Counted from the first letter of the stretch, positions 7,440 to 17,155 are shown. The stretch is 64,000 nucleotides of DNA from Lysobacter solisilvae (GCF_016613535.2 NZ_CP071518.1:2542001-2606000); one strand, 5' to 3'. Notes: generated by a model not told the origin, from the sequence alone. Program-made: numbers and translations.

Positions 7440-8972
7440 TCAGCGGCGGCGCCCGAACAGGCCGCCGAGCAGGCCACGGACGATCTGGCGGCCGATCTGG
7501 CTGCCCACCGTGCGTGCGGTCTGCTTGGCCATGGTCTCGACCACGCCCTGGCGGCGGCGGGTGCCGAACACGACGTCCTTCACGCCTTGTCCGAAGCCGC
7601 CTTCCTCGGCGTCGTCTTCCTCGCGGGTGCGCGCCGGCGGCGCCTTGGCGTCCTGGGCGGCGGCCTCGCCCTTGCGGGCGAGCATCTCGGCGGCCGACTC
7701 GCGGTCGACAGGCTGGTCGTACTTCGCGCCGACCGGGCTGCCGGCGCGCACCTGGGCGCGCTCCTGGGCCGTGATCGCGCCCATGCGGCTGCGCGGCGGG
7801 GCGATCAGCGTGCGCTCCACCGGCATCGGAATGCCCTTGTCCTGCAGCATGGACACCAGCGCTTCGCCGGTGGCCAGCTGCGAGATGGCCTCGGCCACGT
7901 CTAGGTGGGGATTGGCCACGAACGTCTCGGCGGCCGTGCGCACCGCCTTCTGGTCGCGCGGCGTGAAGGCGCGCAGCGCATGCTGCACCCGGTTGCCGAG
8001 CTGCCCCAGGATGTCGTCGGGCACGTCGTCGGGGAACTGCGAGCAGAAGTACACGCCCACGCCCTTGGACCGGATGATCCGGACGACCTGCTCGACGCGC
8101 TGCTGCAGCGCCGGCGGGGCGTCGTCGAACAGCAGGTGGGCCTCGTCGAAGACGAACACGAGCTTCGGCCGGTCCAGGTCACCCACTTCCGGCATCTGCT
8201 CGAACAGCTCCGACAACAGCCACAGCAGGAACGAGGCGTACAGGCGCGGCTTGAGGATCAGCTGCTCCGCGGCCAGGATGTTGATCACGCCGCGGCCGTC
8301 GGGGGTCGTGCGCATCAGGTCGGCGAGCTCGAGCGCGGGCTCGCCGAAGAACATCTCGCCGCCGTCCTGCTCCAGGCGCAGCAGCGCGCGCTGGATCGCG
8401 CCGATGGACGGTGCGCTGACCAGGCCATAGGACGTGGAGATGTCCTTGCGCTCATCGGCGACCACGCCGAGCAGGGCGCGCAGGTCGGCCAGGTCGAGCA
8501 GCAGCAGGCCGCGGTCGTCGGCGAGCTTGAACACGATGTCCAGCACGCCGCTCTGGGTGTCGTTGAGCTCGAGGATGCGCGACAGCAGCGTCGGGCCGAT
8601 CTCGCTGACGGTGGTGCGCACCGGGTGGCCGTTCTTGCCGAACAGGTCCCAGAACACGACCGGGTTGGCGTCGTGGGCGTAGTCGGGCAGGCCGATCTGC
8701 GCCAGGCGTTCGTTGAGCCGTTCGCTGCCGGTGCCGGCGATGGCGAGCCCGGCGACATCGCCCTTCACGTCGGCCAGGAACACCGGCACGCCCAGGCGCG
8801 AGAAACCTTCGGCCAGGGTCATCAGCGTGACGGTCTTGCCGGTGCCGGTGGCGCCCGCCACGAGCCCGTGCCGGTTGCCCAGCCGCGCCTGCAGCAGGAC
8901 GTGGCCGTGGCTGTCGGGGAGGGCATCGGGCGTGGTGACGGCTTTGCCGACGATGATCGCGTGTTCCGTCAT
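7440..8972 (-). CDS. HerA-like ATPase of the DUF853 (YjgR) family
   Basis: A 510-aa P-loop ATPase. The Walker A motif GATGTGKT is at residues about 40-47. The Walker B region is LVFVFDEAHLLFDDAP, and GVGVYFCSQFPDDVP supplies the sensor Gln region of HerA/FtsK-type helicases. The family (DUF853, E. coli YjgR) is related to HerA/FtsK-like double-strand DNA translocases, but its function is not established. The C-terminus is Arg- and Gly-rich (RQIVRGLLGGLFGRRR), common in the family. There is no accompanying NurA nuclease nearby, so a HerA-NurA resection system is not suggested. The gene stands alone on the minus strand and is full length. Confidence 0.85.
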   Translation of the reverse strand: MTEHAIIVGKAVTTPDALPDSHGHVLLQARLGNRHGLVAGATGTGKTVTLMTLAEGFSRLGVPVFLADVKGDVAGLAIAGTGSERLNERLAQIGLPDYAHDANPVVFWDLFGKNGHPVRTTVSEIGPTLLSRILELNDTQSGVLDIVFKLADDRGLLLLDLADLRALLGVVADERKDISTSYGLVSAPSIGAIQRALLRLEQDGGEMFFGEPALELADLMRTTPDGRGVINILAAEQLILKPRLYASFLLWLLSELFEQMPEVGDLDRPKLVFVFDEAHLLFDDAPPALQQRVEQVVRIIRSKGVGVYFCSQFPDDVPDDILGQLGNRVQHALRAFTPRDQKAVRTAAETFVANPHLDVAEAISQLATGEALVSMLQDKGIPMPVERTLIAPPRSRMGAITAQERAQVRAGSPVGAKYDQPVDRESAAEMLARKGEAAAQDAKAPPARTREEDDAEEGGFGQGVKDVVFGTRRRQGVVETMAKQTARTVGSQIGRQIVRGLLGGLFGRRR

Positions 8973-9002
8973 GGGGCCATCCGCAGGAAAGGTCGGGCGA
9001 TT

Positions 9003-9390
9003 CTAGTGCAGCGGCGCAGGGGGTGAACTTTCACCCCGCCCAGCACTCCGATGATCCATCGTGCCGACTTTGTCGCCGGCATTGTCGTGGCGTCGCCATG
9101 ACGGGGTCTGCGGCGGGGCCGTTGCCGGTTTTCCCGCGCGGGGGCTACCCTGCCGGTGAGGCGCCCGTTCGTTTTCGAGTTCTTTTTCCGGCTCATGCCG
9201 CTCTTCCAAGGCCGATCCCAGTAATGCCGATCCCTGTAGCGCCGATTTCACTAGCGTCCATCCCAGTGGCGTCGATCTCAATAGCGCCGAGCCATCGTTT
9301 CGTTCGCCGCACCGGTTTTCGCGTCCCGCATCTCGTCCTTCCTGCCCGGCATGCGCCGGCCTCGTCCACTGCCGACCGGAGCGCCCGCCC
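9003..9390. other. Intergenic region upstream of the lytic transglycosylase
   Basis: About 390 bases between divergently transcribed genes. I see no gene. It contains a 15-base tandem repeat array (9211-9285) and the likely promoters of both neighbours, none with a clear consensus. Confidence 0.5.
9211..9285 (+). repeat. Five degenerate 15-base tandem repeats
   Basis: Five consecutive units with consensus GCCGATCYCAGTAGC. Translated forward they give an API/ASI pentapeptide series (APISL, ASIPV, ASISI). The same type of unit, coding APIGT, occurs inside the GGDEF-EAL gene at 11886-11960. Confidence 0.7.
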
Positions 9391-10944
9391 ATGACGCCGA
9401 TCATCCAACGGGGTTGCCTGCTTCTCGTCGCCGGTTCGCTGCTGCTGACCGGCATCCCGGGCCAGGCGCAGGCGGCTTCGCGCCGCGACCAGGCCGCCAT
9501 CGATGCGCTCAACCAGCGCATGCAGGCCGCCGAAGCCGACTACCGCGAGGCGGCCGTCCTGATCGGCAACGCCGACCCGGAAGGCCAGAAGCGCAGCGAC
9601 ACCGCGCTGGAGGACATGGAAGACGTCGTGACCGCGTGCATGAAGCAGCGCGGCTGCTCGGTCCCCACCATGCTGGCGGCGTACAAGCGCCTGCTCAAGC
9701 TCAACGCCGATGCGGAAGCCGAAGTAGCCGACGAACCCGAAGGAGACGATGACCACGTCGGACCCATCGCGGCGTCGGTCCCCGAGGCCGCCCGCGCCGC
9801 GCACCTGCTCCAGGAAGACCATCGCTTCGACAAGATGGTGCAGTTCAACCCGGCGGTGCAGGCGGGCATCCGCCGCTGGCTGACCGACATGCGCGGCGCG
9901 CTGATCAGCAGCCACGAGAACTACCAGTACATGCGCTACCAGATGTTGCCGGCCTACGAACGCGCCGACCTGCCCGAGGCGCTGCTGTTCGGCATCATGG
10001 CCAAGGAGTCCAACGGCAAGGTCCACGCGACCTCGCGCGCGGGCGCCGCCGGCCCGATGCAGTTCATGTACCAGACCGGGTTGCGCTTCGGACTGGGCGA
10101 CGACGGCACCGGGTTCGATACGCGCTACGACCCGCGCTCGGCCGCCCAGGCCAGTGCGTCGTATCTCAACGAACGCATGCGCGAGCTCAACCGCAGCATC
10201 GAACTGGCCCTGGCCGCCTACAACGGCGGCGAGGGACGCGCGTTGCGCGTCTATCGCGGCAGCGGCGGGCGCAATTTCTGGGATGCCGACGTCTACAACC
10301 AGTTCCCGCCGGAGACGCAGGACTACGTGCCGATGGTGATCGCCGCCGCGTGGCTGTACCTGCATCCGCGCGAATACGGGCTGAGCTTCCCGAAGATCGA
10401 CGCCAAGCCCGCCACGCTGCGCCTGAGCCAGCCCAGTTCGATCTACCAGCTGACCATCTGCCTGGGCAACCGCGGCGAGCGCGAGGGCTACATGCGCGCG
10501 CTGCGCAACCTCAACCCGCGCCACCAGGCCGAGACCTGGCTCCCGGCGGGCAGCTCGCTCAATGCCACGGCGAAGATCGTCGGCCTGTACAACCGCTGGT
10601 GCGTGTCGGGTCCCCGCGCCGAGCTGGCCAGGACTCTGGCCAGCAGCGATGCGCGCTCGGCGATCGTCCGGCTGGGGCCGCTGACGCCGGTGACCACCGG
10701 GCAGGCGGGTGGGGTGGTGCCCGGCGAGGCGGCAGGCGCTACGCCGGCCGCCGCCCTGGCCACGGGCAAGCCGGCGGCGGCCAAGCCGCGCGAGTACCGG
10801 GTGCAGAAGGGCGAGACCCTGCATTCGATCGCGCGCCGCTTCGGCTGTTCCACGAACGGGTTGGCCCGGGCCAACCAGCTGCGTGGCCCCCGCTACACGC
10901 TGCGCACCGGCCAGCGCCTGGAGTTGGTGGGCTGCGACAAATGA
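9391..10944 (+). CDS. Membrane-bound/periplasmic lytic transglycosylase with LysM domain (MltD-like)
   Basis: A 517-aa exported lytic transglycosylase. A signal peptide (LLLVAGSLLLTGIPGQAQA) is followed by a helical N-terminal extension (residues 30-180). The SLT domain has catalytic Glu206 in IMAKESNGKVHATS and the substrate motifs AAGPMQFM and ALAAYNGGEG. A C-terminal LysM (residues about 465-515) with EYRVQKGETLHSIARRFG binds peptidoglycan. Enzymes of this type cleave the glycan between MurNAc and GlcNAc, forming 1,6-anhydroMurNAc. Only one LysM is present, where E. coli MltD has two. No lipobox Cys is positioned at the cleavage site, although Cys9 is in the signal. A homologous domain is also used in secretion and pilus assembly, so wall turnover is the default reading. 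Confidence 0.85.
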   Translation: MTPIIQRGCLLLVAGSLLLTGIPGQAQAASRRDQAAIDALNQRMQAAEADYREAAVLIGNADPEGQKRSDTALEDMEDVVTACMKQRGCSVPTMLAAYKRLLKLNADAEAEVADEPEGDDDHVGPIAASVPEAARAAHLLQEDHRFDKMVQFNPAVQAGIRRWLTDMRGALISSHENYQYMRYQMLPAYERADLPEALLFGIMAKESNGKVHATSRAGAAGPMQFMYQTGLRFGLGDDGTGFDTRYDPRSAAQASASYLNERMRELNRSIELALAAYNGGEGRALRVYRGSGGRNFWDADVYNQFPPETQDYVPMVIAAAWLYLHPREYGLSFPKIDAKPATLRLSQPSSIYQLTICLGNRGEREGYMRALRNLNPRHQAETWLPAGSSLNATAKIVGLYNRWCVSGPRAELARTLASSDARSAIVRLGPLTPVTTGQAGGVVPGEAAGATPAAALATGKPAAAKPREYRVQKGETLHSIARRFGCSTNGLARANQLRGPRYTLRTGQRLELVGCDK

Positions 10945-11045
10945 AGGATGCAGCCTGGCCGGACGCGTGCGGCTCAAGTTGTGGTGCCGGCGGCCGTTGA
11001 ACCCTGAATCGCGCCCGGTCTGATCATCGGGCCCGCGAAAATTGG

Positions 11046-13982
11046 GTGCGGCCGTCCGGCCGGCCCGCGGTCACCGGCGGGGGAGCTGTGGCGGAAAGGG
11101 AAGGCGTACCGGGTGGGGCACCATCGCTGGTCTGGGAATCGTTGCCGGGTCCACTCCCCGCGGCGAGCCCGGCGCCGGCGGCCTCGCTGACGGCGCGCGC
11201 CTGGTCCACGCGCTGGTGGAGTGCGCTGGCCTTCGCCCTGGGCGTGATGGTGTCGCTGTGGTGGGCGGCGGCCGATGCCGACCAGCTGCAGGCCCGGCGC
11301 CAGGCCGAGCTGAAATCGCATGCCGACGCGAGCCTGCTGGCGATGCGGGCGCAGTTGCAGGATTGCGAGACGCTGATCCGTTCATTCCAGGCGGTGTTCG
11401 CGACCCTGCCCGTCGTCGATCACGGCAGCTTCGAGCGTGTCTACGAGCGCCTGCAGCCTCGCGTGCGGTTCCCCAGCCTGCAGGCCATCGCCTACGCGCC
11501 CCGCTCGGAGGCGGGCGGCCAGGCGCGGTATGTCACCGCGCTGGTGGCGCCGATGGCCGGCAACGAACGTGTCGTCGGTCTGGACGTGGGCTCGCAGCCG
11601 GCGAACCTGCGCGCGGTGGAGCGCTCGCGCGATTTCGACCGGGTCGTGCTGTCCTCGCCGTTCCGCCTGCTGCAGTTCCGCGATGCGGACGCCCGGGTCG
11701 ACGGCATCACGATGCGCGTGCCGGTGTACTCGCGCGGGACGATTCCGCGCACGATGGCGGAGCGCCGGACACGACTGGCGGGGTCCCTGGCTGTTTCCTT
11801 CCGGGTGAGTGACCTGATCGACGCCGCCCTGCAGGGTGGCGCGCGCGATTCCCTGCATACGCGGATCACCGATATCTCCGGGAGCGCGCCTGTTGGCGGC
11901 GCGCCCACTAAAACCGCGCCCATTGGAACCGCGCCCATTGGAACCGCGCCCATTGAAACCGCGTCCGGCCGTGAAGGCATCTTCCTGTTCGACTCGCACC
12001 CGGGGCGCAAGGTCGCCCGGACGGAAATCGTCCGGCGTGAACTGCGCTTCGGCGACCGCGTGTGGCGGATGGAGATGTCGCCCGCCGGCCCCCTGGCGGC
12101 GGCCCAGCCGGTGTCGAAGTCGCCCTTCTGGGCCGGGCTGCTGGCCTCGGTGCTGCTGGCCGGGCTGGTCCATTCGAGCATCACCATGCGCCGGCGCGCC
12201 CGCCGCCTGGCCGAGCAGATGAGCCAGCGCTTCCGCGACAGCGAGGAGCGCTTCCGTGCGCTCAACGAACTGCTGCCGGCGCTGGTCCTGCTGGCGCGCG
12301 TGCAGGACCACCGCATCGTCTACGCGAACCAGGCCGCGCGCACGCGCCTGGGTGAAGCGGTCGGCATGCAGGTGCTGCCGCATCTGTTCGACGACCCGGC
12401 GCTGCGCGGGCGGATCGAGGCCGGCCACGACTGCTGCGGCACCATCGAGGCGCGGCTGCATACCAGCCGCGGCAGCCGGTTCTGGGCAAGCGTGTCCATC
12501 TCGCGCGTGATCGTCGACGACCATGCGCACCTGTTGATGGTGGCCGCCGACATCTCCGAGCAGCGTGAACTGACCGAGCTGTTGACCTACCAGGCCAGCC
12601 ACGACGCGCTGACCGAGCTGTACAACCGGCGCGAGTTCGAGCGCCGCGTGGAGCAGGCCCGCGCGGCGCTGGCCCAGGGCGGCGCGCCGGGCGCGCTGCT
12701 GTACATCGACCTGGACCAGTTCAAGCTGATCAACGACACCTCCGGCCACCTCGCCGGCGACCACCTGCTGACCGAACTGGCCGGGATCATGCGCGAGCAG
12801 CTGCGCGGCGACGACGTGCTCGCCCGCCTGGGCGGCGACGAGTTCGGCATCCTCGCCACCCATGTCAAGGATCGCCACGGGGCGCAGCTGGTGGCCGACC
12901 GCCTGCGCGAGCGCATCGATGGCTACGACTTCGTCTGGGAAAACCGCAACTACGCCATCAGCGCCAGCATCGGCGTGGTGATGCTGGATGATCCTTCCGT
13001 CACGCTGAAGGACCTGTTCGCCCACGCCGACACCGCCTGCTACCAGGCCAAGGAGAACGGCCGCAACCGCGTGCAGTTCTTCTCCGCCCACGACGACGAC
13101 ACCACGCGCCGGCACTCGGAAATGGAGTGGGCCACGCGCCTGCGCGCGGCCGTCGCCGAGCAGCGCCTGCTGCTGCACTACCAGGAGGTCTGGCCGCTGG
13201 CGGGCGAGGCCGACGGGGCCCGCGTGGAACTGCTGGTGCGCCTGCGCGAGCAGGACGGCACGCTGGTCCCGCCGGGGGCGTTCATTCCCGCCGCCGAGCG
13301 CTACGGCCTGATGCCGATGATCGACCGCTGGGTGATCGAGACCGCGCTGTCGCATTTCGACGAACTCCACCCCTCCGGCGCCGCCCTGCAGCTGGCGACG
13401 ATCAACCTGTCGGGGCACAGCCTCGAGGAAGACGCGCTCGCCGACCACATCATCGAGCGCATGCGGCGCCACCGCGTCGATCCGTCGCGCGTGTGCTTCG
13501 AGGTGACCGAGACCGTGGCCGTGCGCAACGTGGCGCGCGTGTCCCGCTTCATCCAGCGACTGCGGGCGGCCGGGTGCCGGATCGCGCTGGATGACTTCGG
13601 CGCCGGCATGTCCTCGTTCGGCTACCTCAAGAGCCTGCCGGTGGACATGATCAAGATCGACGGCGGCTTCGTCCGCGACCTGACCACCGATCCGATGAGC
13701 CAGGCCATCGTGCGCGCGGTGACCGACATCGGGCACCAGCGCGGCCTGACGGTCGTCGCCGAATGGGTGGCGACGCCGGAGATCGCCGCGATGCTGCGCA
13801 GGTTCGGCGTCGATTTCGCGCAGGGCTACGCATTGCACGTGCCGGAGGCCGTGGCGTTCCAGCGTGTGGCGGTGCAGGACGGCGCGGCGCAGGGCCGCGC
13901 GGGTGTTCACGGTGTCGCGGCCGATCCCCTGGTCGCGTTGCGTGCGCGACGCCGGGCATCGCGCGGGGCGCGGCAGGGTTGA
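11046..13982 (+). CDS. CHASE-PAS-GGDEF-EAL transmembrane cyclic-di-GMP protein
   Basis: A 978-aa inner-membrane signalling protein. A first transmembrane helix lies at residues about 57-80, followed by a periplasmic CHASE domain (about 85-345). The second helix is at about 350-372. A PAS domain follows (about 400-510), then GGDEF (about 520-680, active-site RLGGDEFGIL intact) and EAL (about 700-960). The EAL motif itself reads ELL; other catalytic segments remain (INLSGHS, EVTET, DDFGAGMSSFGYLK, MIKIDGGFV, AEWVATPE). It is therefore likely a diguanylate cyclase with possibly active phosphodiesterase. A 15-base repeat expansion inserts TAPIGTAPIGTAPIET inside CHASE at residues about 280-305. 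Start GTG at 11046 is uncertain; an in-frame GTG at 11088 is an alternative with a close GGGGAG. No obvious partner genes. Confidence 0.85.
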   Translation: MRPSGRPAVTGGGAVAEREGVPGGAPSLVWESLPGPLPAASPAPAASLTARAWSTRWWSALAFALGVMVSLWWAAADADQLQARRQAELKSHADASLLAMRAQLQDCETLIRSFQAVFATLPVVDHGSFERVYERLQPRVRFPSLQAIAYAPRSEAGGQARYVTALVAPMAGNERVVGLDVGSQPANLRAVERSRDFDRVVLSSPFRLLQFRDADARVDGITMRVPVYSRGTIPRTMAERRTRLAGSLAVSFRVSDLIDAALQGGARDSLHTRITDISGSAPVGGAPTKTAPIGTAPIGTAPIETASGREGIFLFDSHPGRKVARTEIVRRELRFGDRVWRMEMSPAGPLAAAQPVSKSPFWAGLLASVLLAGLVHSSITMRRRARRLAEQMSQRFRDSEERFRALNELLPALVLLARVQDHRIVYANQAARTRLGEAVGMQVLPHLFDDPALRGRIEAGHDCCGTIEARLHTSRGSRFWASVSISRVIVDDHAHLLMVAADISEQRELTELLTYQASHDALTELYNRREFERRVEQARAALAQGGAPGALLYIDLDQFKLINDTSGHLAGDHLLTELAGIMREQLRGDDVLARLGGDEFGILATHVKDRHGAQLVADRLRERIDGYDFVWENRNYAISASIGVVMLDDPSVTLKDLFAHADTACYQAKENGRNRVQFFSAHDDDTTRRHSEMEWATRLRAAVAEQRLLLHYQEVWPLAGEADGARVELLVRLREQDGTLVPPGAFIPAAERYGLMPMIDRWVIETALSHFDELHPSGAALQLATINLSGHSLEEDALADHIIERMRRHRVDPSRVCFEVTETVAVRNVARVSRFIQRLRAAGCRIALDDFGAGMSSFGYLKSLPVDMIKIDGGFVRDLTTDPMSQAIVRAVTDIGHQRGLTVVAEWVATPEIAAMLRRFGVDFAQGYALHVPEAVAFQRVAVQDGAAQGRAGVHGVAADPLVALRARRRASRGARQG
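11886..11960 (+). repeat. 15-base coding repeats inside the CHASE domain
   Basis: Five units, the last four close to GCGCCCATTGGAACC, encode GAPTKTAPIGTAPIGTAPIET. They lie in frame inside the sensor domain. The pentapeptide pattern matches the array upstream of the lytic transglycosylase. Confidence 0.8.
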
Positions 13983-14016
13983 ACCGGCACGCGCGGGGCC
14001 GGTGCTCCCCGCGGGC

Positions 14017-14415
14017 TCAGGGGGCCGGCGCCATCCGCACGTCCTTCGCCAGCAGCCAGCCGTTCAACCCGTAGCTGGAGCTCACCTCGAATCCGCGCAG
14101 TTCCTGCGCCGCGGCGAAGGACACCGCCTCCAGCAGCGACCCCGCCCAGGGGCCGGGCCAGCCGTTGCTGCGGCTCCCGCGCTCCAGCAAGGGCCAGTGC
14201 TCCCGGAGCAGGTCCGCGGCCGGGACGGCCTGGATGTCCAGCAGGATGGCCGGCAGCAGCGGCTCGGGAAAACTGTGCGCCGCCACGCCGGTGAACACGA
14301 GCGCGAACGGCTCGCGTGCACAGCCGTGGTGGGGCAGCAGGGAGAACATCAGGGCCTGGTGCTCGGAATCCACCGAGTAGGCCACCAGCAGGCTGTCGTG
14401 GATCTCCTGGAACAT
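14017..14415 (-). CDS. Conserved-looking hypothetical protein next to psd
   Basis: A 132-aa protein without signal peptide or membrane segment. Visible sequence is MFQEIHDSLLVAYSVDSEHQ at the start, then ALMFSLLPHHG, and a hydrophobic middle LLPAILLDIQAVPAADLL. I do not recognise a family. It ends 12 bases from the start codon region of psd in transcription order (psd lies upstream), so it may be the last gene of a sco-psd-hypothetical run on the minus strand. Codon use fits the surroundings. Confidence 0.6.
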   Translation of the reverse strand: MFQEIHDSLLVAYSVDSEHQALMFSLLPHHGCAREPFALVFTGVAAHSFPEPLLPAILLDIQAVPAADLLREHWPLLERGSRSNGWPGPWAGSLLEAVSFAAAQELRGFEVSSSYGLNGWLLAKDVRMAPAP

Positions 14416-14427
14416 CCGGCCCCCGCG

Positions 14428-15300
14428 TCAGTTCAGTCGGGCCAGCGCCTGGCCCAGCTGCACGGGCGCCTGGGCGCGCAGTTCCGGCACCAGGTCGGCC
14501 ACGCCCGCCGGCAGCAGGACGATTGCCGTGGAGCCGTAGTTGAAGCGCGCCATCTCCGCGAAGCGCTCCAGGGCGATGCCCTGGCCGCGGTAGTCCTTGA
14601 CGACGATGGGACCGCCGTAGGGCGGGATCTCCACGCCACCCCACACGGTCTCCACTCCGGAGACGAGCAGGGCGCCGACCATCACCACGGCCATCGGGCC
14701 GAAATCGCAGTCGAAGTGGCAGACCAGGCGTTCGTTGCGCGCGAACAGCGCCGACACCGAGCCAACCGCATCGGTGCCCACGCTGAACAATCGGCCCGGC
14801 ACGTGCACGGTTTCGCGCAGCGTGCCCGACCAGGGCATGTGCACACGGTGGTAGTCGCGGGGCGAGAGGTAGACGGTGGCGTAAACGCCGCCGTCGAACG
14901 CGCGCGCGGCCGCATCGTCGGCCAGCAGCTGCGCGGTGGTGAAGCCGTGGCCCTTGGCCTGGAAGATGTGGCCGGCTTCCTCGTGCAGCACGCCTTCGCG
15001 CGAACGGCCGATGTGGCCGCATTCGCTGATCCGGCCATCGGCCGGCATCAGCACGCTGCGCGGATCGGCGTCGGCCACGCGCGCGCCGGGCTTGAGCGCG
15101 CGGGTGAAGAACGCATTGAACGTGGGATACGCAGTGGGGTCGGGTTGCGCGGCCTCGGCCAGGTTGACGTTGAACTTGCGCGTGACCGTGTCGATCAGCC
15201 ACTGCTTGATCGCCGGCCGCGTCGAGTAGGCCAGCCGGCGCGCGATGGAGGAGACCAGCCGGTGCGGCAGGACGTAGGTCAGTGCAGTGATCGGACTCAC
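14428..15300 (-). CDS. psd: Phosphatidylserine decarboxylase proenzyme
   Basis: A 290-aa pyruvoyl-dependent decarboxylase that makes phosphatidylethanolamine from phosphatidylserine at the inner membrane. The proenzyme cleaves itself at Gly-Ser in [11 protein letters not shown]; Ser257 becomes the pyruvoyl group of the alpha chain. Other family motifs are present: [15 protein letters not shown], the [13 protein letters not shown] substrate/His motif, and [11 protein letters not shown]. The site reads YGST rather than the commonest LGST, which occurs in the family. Start is GTG at 15300, which overlaps the sco stop codon (GTGA), showing translational coupling to sco. Confidence 0.93.
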   Translation of the reverse strand: MSPITALTYVLPHRLVSSIARRLAYSTRPAIKQWLIDTVTRKFNVNLAEAAQPDPTAYPTFNAFFTRALKPGARVADADPRSVLMPADGRISECGHIGRSREGVLHEEAGHIFQAKGHGFTTAQLLADDAAARAFDGGVYATVYLSPRDYHRVHMPWSGTLRETVHVPGRLFSVGTDAVGSVSALFARNERLVCHFDCDFGPMAVVMVGALLVSGVETVWGGVEIPPYGGPIVVKDYRGQGIALERFAEMARFNYGSTAIVLLPAGVADLVPELRAQAPVQLGQALARLN

Positions 15301-15938
15301 GGCTGGGCCTCGGTAAGGGTCTGGAAGTCCGCCGCAATATCGGCCGGTTCGAAGGGAGGCGAGATGAAGCCGGCCAGGCGCCCGCGCGGATCGAGCACGG
15401 CCATCGAGGCGCTGTGCTCCATCGTGTACTGGTCGGCCGGCGTGCCTTCCGGCGCCGGGACCTTGGCGAAGACCAGGCTGAGCGAGCGCACGAAAGCTTC
15501 CAGCGCAGGAACGTCCGCGGTCGCGGCGAGCGTGTCGCGATGGAAGGCCTGGGTGTATTCGCCGATGCGGTCGGGGGTGTCGCGTTCGGGGTCGATGGAC
15601 ACGAACAGCACGCGAGGGCGGGTGGCTTCCGGCAGCGGGGCCCACTGCTTCTGGGCCACGCGCAGCTGGGTCAGCGTGGTCGGGCAGACATCCGGGCAGT
15701 TGGTGAAGCCGAGGAACACGATGGTCCAGTGGCCCTTGAGTTCGCCCGACACCAGCGGCGTGCCGTCGGATTGCCGCAGGGTGAAGGCCGGCAGTTCGCG
15801 CGGCGGATCGAACAGGCGCGCGGCCTTCAGGGGCGGATGCCCCGGCGTGGCCGGCCGTGCGAAGAAACCCTGGGCGGCCCACAGACCCAGCGCAGCGGCC
15901 AGCGCGGCGACCAGGACGTAGACGGTGGTGCGGTTCAT
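15297..15938 (-). CDS. SCO1/SenC family copper chaperone
   Basis: A 213-aa membrane-anchored thioredoxin-fold protein. A single N-terminal transmembrane helix ([20 protein letters not shown]) tethers it to the inner membrane facing the periplasm. The Cu ligands are CPDVCP (C81, C85) and His175 in YTMEHSASM, and [14 protein letters not shown] is the family core. It delivers copper to the CuA site of cytochrome c oxidase. Its stop codon overlaps the psd start. A TATCAT-like -10 with a GTCGCC downstream lies just before it on the minus strand. A divergent promoter region of about 100 bases is shared with prmB. Confidence 0.9.
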   Translation of the reverse strand: MNRTTVYVLVAALAAALGLWAAQGFFARPATPGHPPLKAARLFDPPRELPAFTLRQSDGTPLVSGELKGHWTIVFLGFTNCPDVCPTTLTQLRVAQKQWAPLPEATRPRVLFVSIDPERDTPDRIGEYTQAFHRDTLAATADVPALEAFVRSLSLVFAKVPAPEGTPADQYTMEHSASMAVLDPRGRLAGFISPPFEPADIAADFQTLTEAQP

Positions 15939-16020
15939 TCTCTACTCGACCTCTCCGGAAAGCGGCGACATGATACCCGCCGGAAGACACGCGCCGGCTG
16001 CCGGGCTGCGTCCGCGCCCG

Positions 16021-16026
16021 TATAAT
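16021..16026 (+). promoter_or_regulatory. -10 element upstream of prmB
   Basis: TATAAT at 16021-16026, only 10 bases before ATG at 16037. A transcript from it would be nearly leaderless, or the true start could be the in-frame GTG at 16058. Confidence 0.5.
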
Positions 16027-16036
16027 TGGCGCCCCC

Positions 16037-16987
16037 ATGATTCCGCCGGAACCTGCCGTGTCCTTGCCTACGCCCGTCTTCGAGCAGGTCTCGATCATCG
16101 ACCTGATCCGCTATGGCGGCAGCCGCTTCAACGAGGCCGGCCTGACCTTCGGCCACAGCTACGACAACGCGCTCGACGAGGCGACCCAGCTGGTGCTGCA
16201 CGCGCTGCACCTGCCGCATGACCTCAGCCCCGTGTACGGGGCTTCGCGCGTCACCGGCGCCGAGCAGGCGAAGGTGCTGGAGCTGTTCCAGCGGCGCATC
16301 GACGAGCGGATCCCCGCCGCGTACCTCACCGGCGAGGCCTGGTTCGCGGGCCTGAGTTTCAAGAGCGATGCACGCGCCCTGGTGCCGCGCTCGCCGATCG
16401 CCGAACTGATCACCTCCGGCTTCGAGCCCTGGCTGGGCGGGCGCGAGGTCGAGCGTGCGCTGGACCTGTGCACCGGTTCGGGCTGCATCGCGATCGCCAC
16501 CGCGCATTACCACCCGAACTGGCAGGTGGACGGCGCCGACATCAACGACGACGCCCTGGCGCTCGCGGCCGAGAACAAGGAACGCCTGCAGGCGACCAAT
16601 GTCACGCTGCGCAAGTCCGACCTGTTCCAGGGCCTGCAGGGCGAGGTGTACGACCTGATCGTGACCAATCCGCCCTACGTCACCCACGCCGAGACCGACG
16701 CGCTGCCGCGCGAGTATTCGCACGAGCCCGAGCTGGGCCTGCGCGCGGGCGACGACGGCCTGGACCTGGCCCTGAAGATCCTGCGCGATGCCCCGGCCCA
16801 CCTGAGCGCGCAGGGCCTGCTGATCTGCGAAGTGGGCGAGGCCGAGCAGGCGCTGGTGGCGCTGCTGCCCGAACTGCCGATGGCCTGGGTGGAGTTCAAG
16901 GTGGGGCAGATGGGGATCTTCGTCGTCGAGCGCAGCGACCTGGTCGAGCATCACGAGAAGATCAAGGCGCTCGCCGACGCCCGCTGA
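16037..16987 (+). CDS. prmB: Ribosomal protein L3 glutamine N5-methyltransferase PrmB
   Basis: A 316-aa SAM-dependent methyltransferase that modifies the glutamine of ribosomal protein L3 (related to PrmC/HemK for release factors). An N-terminal helical domain (residues 1-110) contains [27 protein letters not shown] and precedes the Rossmann fold. The SAM-binding motif is [14 protein letters not shown], and the catalytic NPPY is in [17 protein letters not shown]. The phrase [18 protein letters not shown] and the C-terminal [12 protein letters not shown] favour PrmB over PrmC. The gene precedes aroC, as in many gammaproteobacteria. Start ambiguous between ATG 16037 and GTG 16058. Confidence 0.92.
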   Translation: MIPPEPAVSLPTPVFEQVSIIDLIRYGGSRFNEAGLTFGHSYDNALDEATQLVLHALHLPHDLSPVYGASRVTGAEQAKVLELFQRRIDERIPAAYLTGEAWFAGLSFKSDARALVPRSPIAELITSGFEPWLGGREVERALDLCTGSGCIAIATAHYHPNWQVDGADINDDALALAAENKERLQATNVTLRKSDLFQGLQGEVYDLIVTNPPYVTHAETDALPREYSHEPELGLRAGDDGLDLALKILRDAPAHLSAQGLLICEVGEAEQALVALLPELPMAWVEFKVGQMGIFVVERSDLVEHHEKIKALADAR

Positions 16988-17088
16988 GCCCGGGCGCGGC
17001 ACGCCGCCGGCGCCCGCGACGCTGGATTTCATGCCGTCTCGTCATGAGTCCCGCGTCCCGGCGCTCCATCCGGGGGCGGGTTTTCCCG

Positions 17089-17094
17089 TATATT
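17089..17094 (+). promoter_or_regulatory. Candidate -10 for aroC
   Basis: TATATT at 17089-17094 in the gap between prmB and aroC, 61 bases before the start codon at 17156. No clear -35. Confidence 0.35.
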
Positions 17095-17155
17095 CCAGCG
17101 CCTTGCATCGTTAGCCGATTGCCCCCGTGCAGCCGGCGCCTTCCCAGGACCCCGC

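Noticed and set aside
7440..8972. HerA-NurA antiviral or resection system
   Set aside because: The ATPase belongs to the DUF853/YjgR group and no NurA nuclease or sirtuin-type partner is adjacent.
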